From contig NZ_CP061170.1 of the NCBI RefSeq assembly GCF_011751745.2, forward strand, positions 1,054,001-1,118,000: 64,000 nt of DNA, in the 5' to 3' direction. How positions within the stretch are numbered: the first letter of the stretch is position 1; every line of letters starts with the position of its first letter. The notes below the pieces were generated by a model. The model did no database searches. It saw nothing but the letters and a program-made list of their open reading frames with translations, and had not been told where the DNA came from. This document shows, in pieces, positions 62,071 through 64,000 of the stretch. The translations under genes and the position numbers were made by a program. Origin of the DNA: Paramicrobacterium fandaimingii. Its GTDB lineage: Bacteria > Actinomycetota > Actinomycetes > Actinomycetales > Microbacteriaceae.

Positions 62071-64000
62071 TCGCGCAATCCAACCCGTCTTAACGTAGGG
62101 CCGACGTCGGCCATATGTAACTCCAGCTTATCCACTGGCATGCTCTCGCGCTGTTCGCGTGATTCAACTGCGGAAAACGGAAGAATCTCAAGGTCGTAGG
62201 TTCCGCGCAGACGAGGCCGGAAAACTTCAAGGACAGCCTTCCCGTCCTGCGATATCAGCCGCCCGGTGCGAATCTGGATGAATCGTGACAAAAATGGCTT
62301 CAGGGCTAACATGTAATTGAGCTTGTAGCTATGAACAACGCGTGACCAGAGCGAGTTTCTCTTGCGAAGCACAAAATGAAACCGCATGTCGATTGGTTTT
62401 CCATAAACATGTACCTCCGGCAGATCCACGTTGATCGTTCTGCGGGACGTGTCCGCTCTTCCAAATTTGAGATTTGGCCATAACGGCTTCGTAGTTGCGC
62501 CGATATCGAGACTCAAGGCCCCGTCGCGGTTGCAATACGCCAGTGCGACTCGTCCATTGATAAATCCGATCTTATTGGCGAGGTCAGTATTCACGAGTGC
62601 CGACTGTTGGATCCCTCCACCGAGCTCTGCTCTGCCATTGAGATCCCAAGCACCATCGCTCAGTGGAGAGCCCAGTGCAAGATCACGAATGTCTAGTCGA
62701 GAACGAATGTTTACAGTGCCTGTCGTCCCGGTCGAGTTCAGCGCGAGCTTGGATTCCTCTTCGGTCGGAATCATCCAGACGACCCGATCTCGCCTTGACC
62801 GAACCCCTAACGTCGCTGAAGCACTGTCCAAGTCATTCTCGAGTGTTCGAGAAGACCTAGCAACGGATTGATTTAGAGACGGTTTTACCGCGAGGAGCCA
62901 TGCTCCGTCTTCGCCGCGCTCAGCCCAGGTTTTACCATCTGGGCGAGCCCATTTCGCTGTCGCCTCAACGACGAGGTGTGGCCCATCCCACGACATGGAG
63001 GTGGCAGCAACATCACCAACAGCGGCAACGTCTGACATAGCGAATTCTTCGAGTCCTTCTAGATTGCTGGCCCTTAGCAGATCGGCGCGAATACGTGCAC
63101 GGGTGTCCAACGCCTGGTCGAGGTCAAAAGGAACAAACGTATTCGTGAGCCGCAGACAGTAATCATTCGCCATCTGACGCTCAGCATCTGCCCGCTTATG
63201 GAACTCTCGGTTGTATGTTCCAAGAACGCGCGATCGGTACTGGTGCAGTAAAAGCTGTCTCCGTTCGAGGTCGAACTCGGACGTTCCAAGTTCAGCGTGG
63301 ATGGCTTCAAAAACCTTCGTCAAAGAGATCCACCACTCTTCGTTACTGCGACGGAAGCTGGTCGATCCACTTCCCGTCGTTTGTACCCAGTGGTAGTACG
63401 GTGTGCTTGCCATCACACCTATGACATCTGCTTTTGCCAGTACCTGGAGATTGAAGAAGATATCTTCCCAGAGAACCCGGCGGCCCTCTGGAAATCGTAT
63501 TGCATGTCGATTCAGGAACTCTCGACGATAGAGTTTGTGCGGATTCATTGGGATCAGAGGATTGATCTCCGTGCGATGACGGGCGTTCCCAATATCTTCT
63601 GTGTAGGTTGAAATTGCCCATGCAGCATCATGGGTCCTCGCCTCTTTGCCACTCAGCACGTCCGCACGGTTCAGTCTTGCGAAATCGTACGCTGCCTGTA
63701 GCGCGTTCGGGTACAAGGAGTCATCGTGGTCAACGAACGCAATGTACTCACCGCGCGCTTCTTCGATACCGCGGTTTCGCGGCGCCGATGCCCACCCTGA
63801 ATTAGGAATTTGGAATACTCGGAAGTTCGCGTGTGTAACTTCTAAATGTTGCAGTCGACTAATAGTGTCATCGGGCGAGCCGTCGTCAACGAACACCACT
63901 TCAAAGTCTCGATCATCGAGAGTTTGCGCTTCGATTGATCCAAGTAATCGATCAAGACCCTTACCTGGCTTATACGTCGGAACTATTACGCTGATCTTCA
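62067..64000 (-). CDS. Glycosyltransferase family 2 with long C-terminal domain, paralogue (start cut by one base)
   Basis: At least 644 residues. The frame runs to the window edge; the last two bases read TG on the minus strand, followed by KISVIVPTYKPGKGLDRLLG, so only the first base of an ATG or GTG start is outside. VVFVDDGSPDDTISRL, RGEYIAFVDHDDSLYPNAL and FPEGRRVLWEDIFFNLQV match the neighbouring paralogue at 60220, as does the beta-rich C-terminal half. The two overlap by four bases and clearly arose by tandem duplication. They probably add different sugars or extend the same polymer. Confidence 0.85.
   Translation of the reverse strand, partial: KISVIVPTYKPGKGLDRLLGSIEAQTLDDRDFEVVFVDDGSPDDTISRLQHLEVTHANFRVFQIPNSGWASAPRNRGIEEARGEYIAFVDHDDSLYPNALQAAYDFARLNRADVLSGKEARTHDAAWAISTYTEDIGNARHRTEINPLIPMNPHKLYRREFLNRHAIRFPEGRRVLWEDIFFNLQVLAKADVIGVMASTPYYHWVQTTGSGSTSFRRSNEEWWISLTKVFEAIHAELGTSEFDLERRQLLLHQYRSRVLGTYNREFHKRADAERQMANDYCLRLTNTFVPFDLDQALDTRARIRADLLRASNLEGLEEFAMSDVAAVGDVAATSMSWDGPHLVVEATAKWARPDGKTWAERGEDGAWLLAVKPSLNQSVARSSRTLENDLDSASATLGVRSRRDRVVWMIPTEEESKLALNSTGTTGTVNIRSRLDIRDLALGSPLSDGAWDLNGRAELGGGIQQSALVNTDLANKIGFINGRVALAYCNRDGALSLDIGATTKPLWPNLKFGRADTSRRTINVDLPEVHVYGKPIDMRFHFVLRKRNSLWSRVVHSYKLNYMLALKPFLSRFIQIRTGRLISQDGKAVLEVFRPRLRGTYDLEILPFSAVESREQRESMPVDKLELHMADVGPTLRRVGLRE

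Overview
The window looks like chromosomal DNA of a high-GC Gram-positive actinobacterium, most likely a member of the Microbacteriaceae. The support is frequent GTG and TTG starts, several apparently leaderless promoters, a GtrA-purK and purE-LCP context, a MarP/CvpA-type membrane protease, LGFP and CWB2 cell-wall modules, and galactofuranose and rhamnose genes. The family assignment rests on gene content and memory, not on a search.

Layout. (1) 0.1-2.4 kb: housekeeping genes (PH-domain membrane protein, GtrA flippase-like protein, purK). (2) 2.4-24.4 kb: a mixed accessory block that separates purK from purE. It starts with a near-perfect palindrome and a decayed antitoxin. It then holds a self-contained catabolic module: a five-gene branched-chain-type ABC importer (+ strand) that converges on an operon encoding an FAD oxidase, a TIM-barrel isomerase, a Tm-1-like ATP-binding protein, a creatininase-family hydrolase and a GntR/FCD regulator (- strand). 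The outer promoters of both arms carry the same dyad, TTGTAT-N10-ATACAA. After this come a YibE/F membrane protein, a DesK/NarL-type two-component pair, a COG2426 membrane protein, an HTH-MNT/HEPN toxin-antitoxin-like pair, a ketopantoate-reductase-like gene with a TetR regulator, a folE/ferredoxin-reductase-like operon divergent from a Cys-rich HTH regulator, an addiction module whose toxin has an in-frame stop, and a DedA protein. (3) 24.4-28.7 kb: purE, an LCP ligase, a MarP-like protease and a GT4 transferase.

(4) 28.8-64 kb: a large cell-surface polysaccharide locus. It encodes about ten glycosyltransferases, a one-polypeptide ABC exporter, the WbpA/B/E/D set for a 2,3-diacetamido-uronic acid, GalE, UDP-galactopyranose mutase and a GlfT1-like transferase for galactofuranose, the whole dTDP-L-rhamnose set (rmlA, B, C, D), an O-acyltransferase, and a LicD-methyltransferase fusion. 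Two secreted proteins share an almost identical N-terminal domain but carry different C-terminal repeat modules; they sit about 24 kb apart, one at the start of the locus and one next to rmlA. The likely product is a rhamnose-, galactofuranose- and diacetamido-uronate-containing wall glycan, assembled on a lipid carrier, exported by the ABC protein, attached by the LCP protein and decorated by acyl and phosphodiester groups. From about 50.8 kb onward the coding sequence is visibly AT-richer.

I saw no rRNA, tRNA, CRISPR array, transposase or integrase. Many convergent genes overlap or nearly touch at their 3' ends, with no classical terminator between them.
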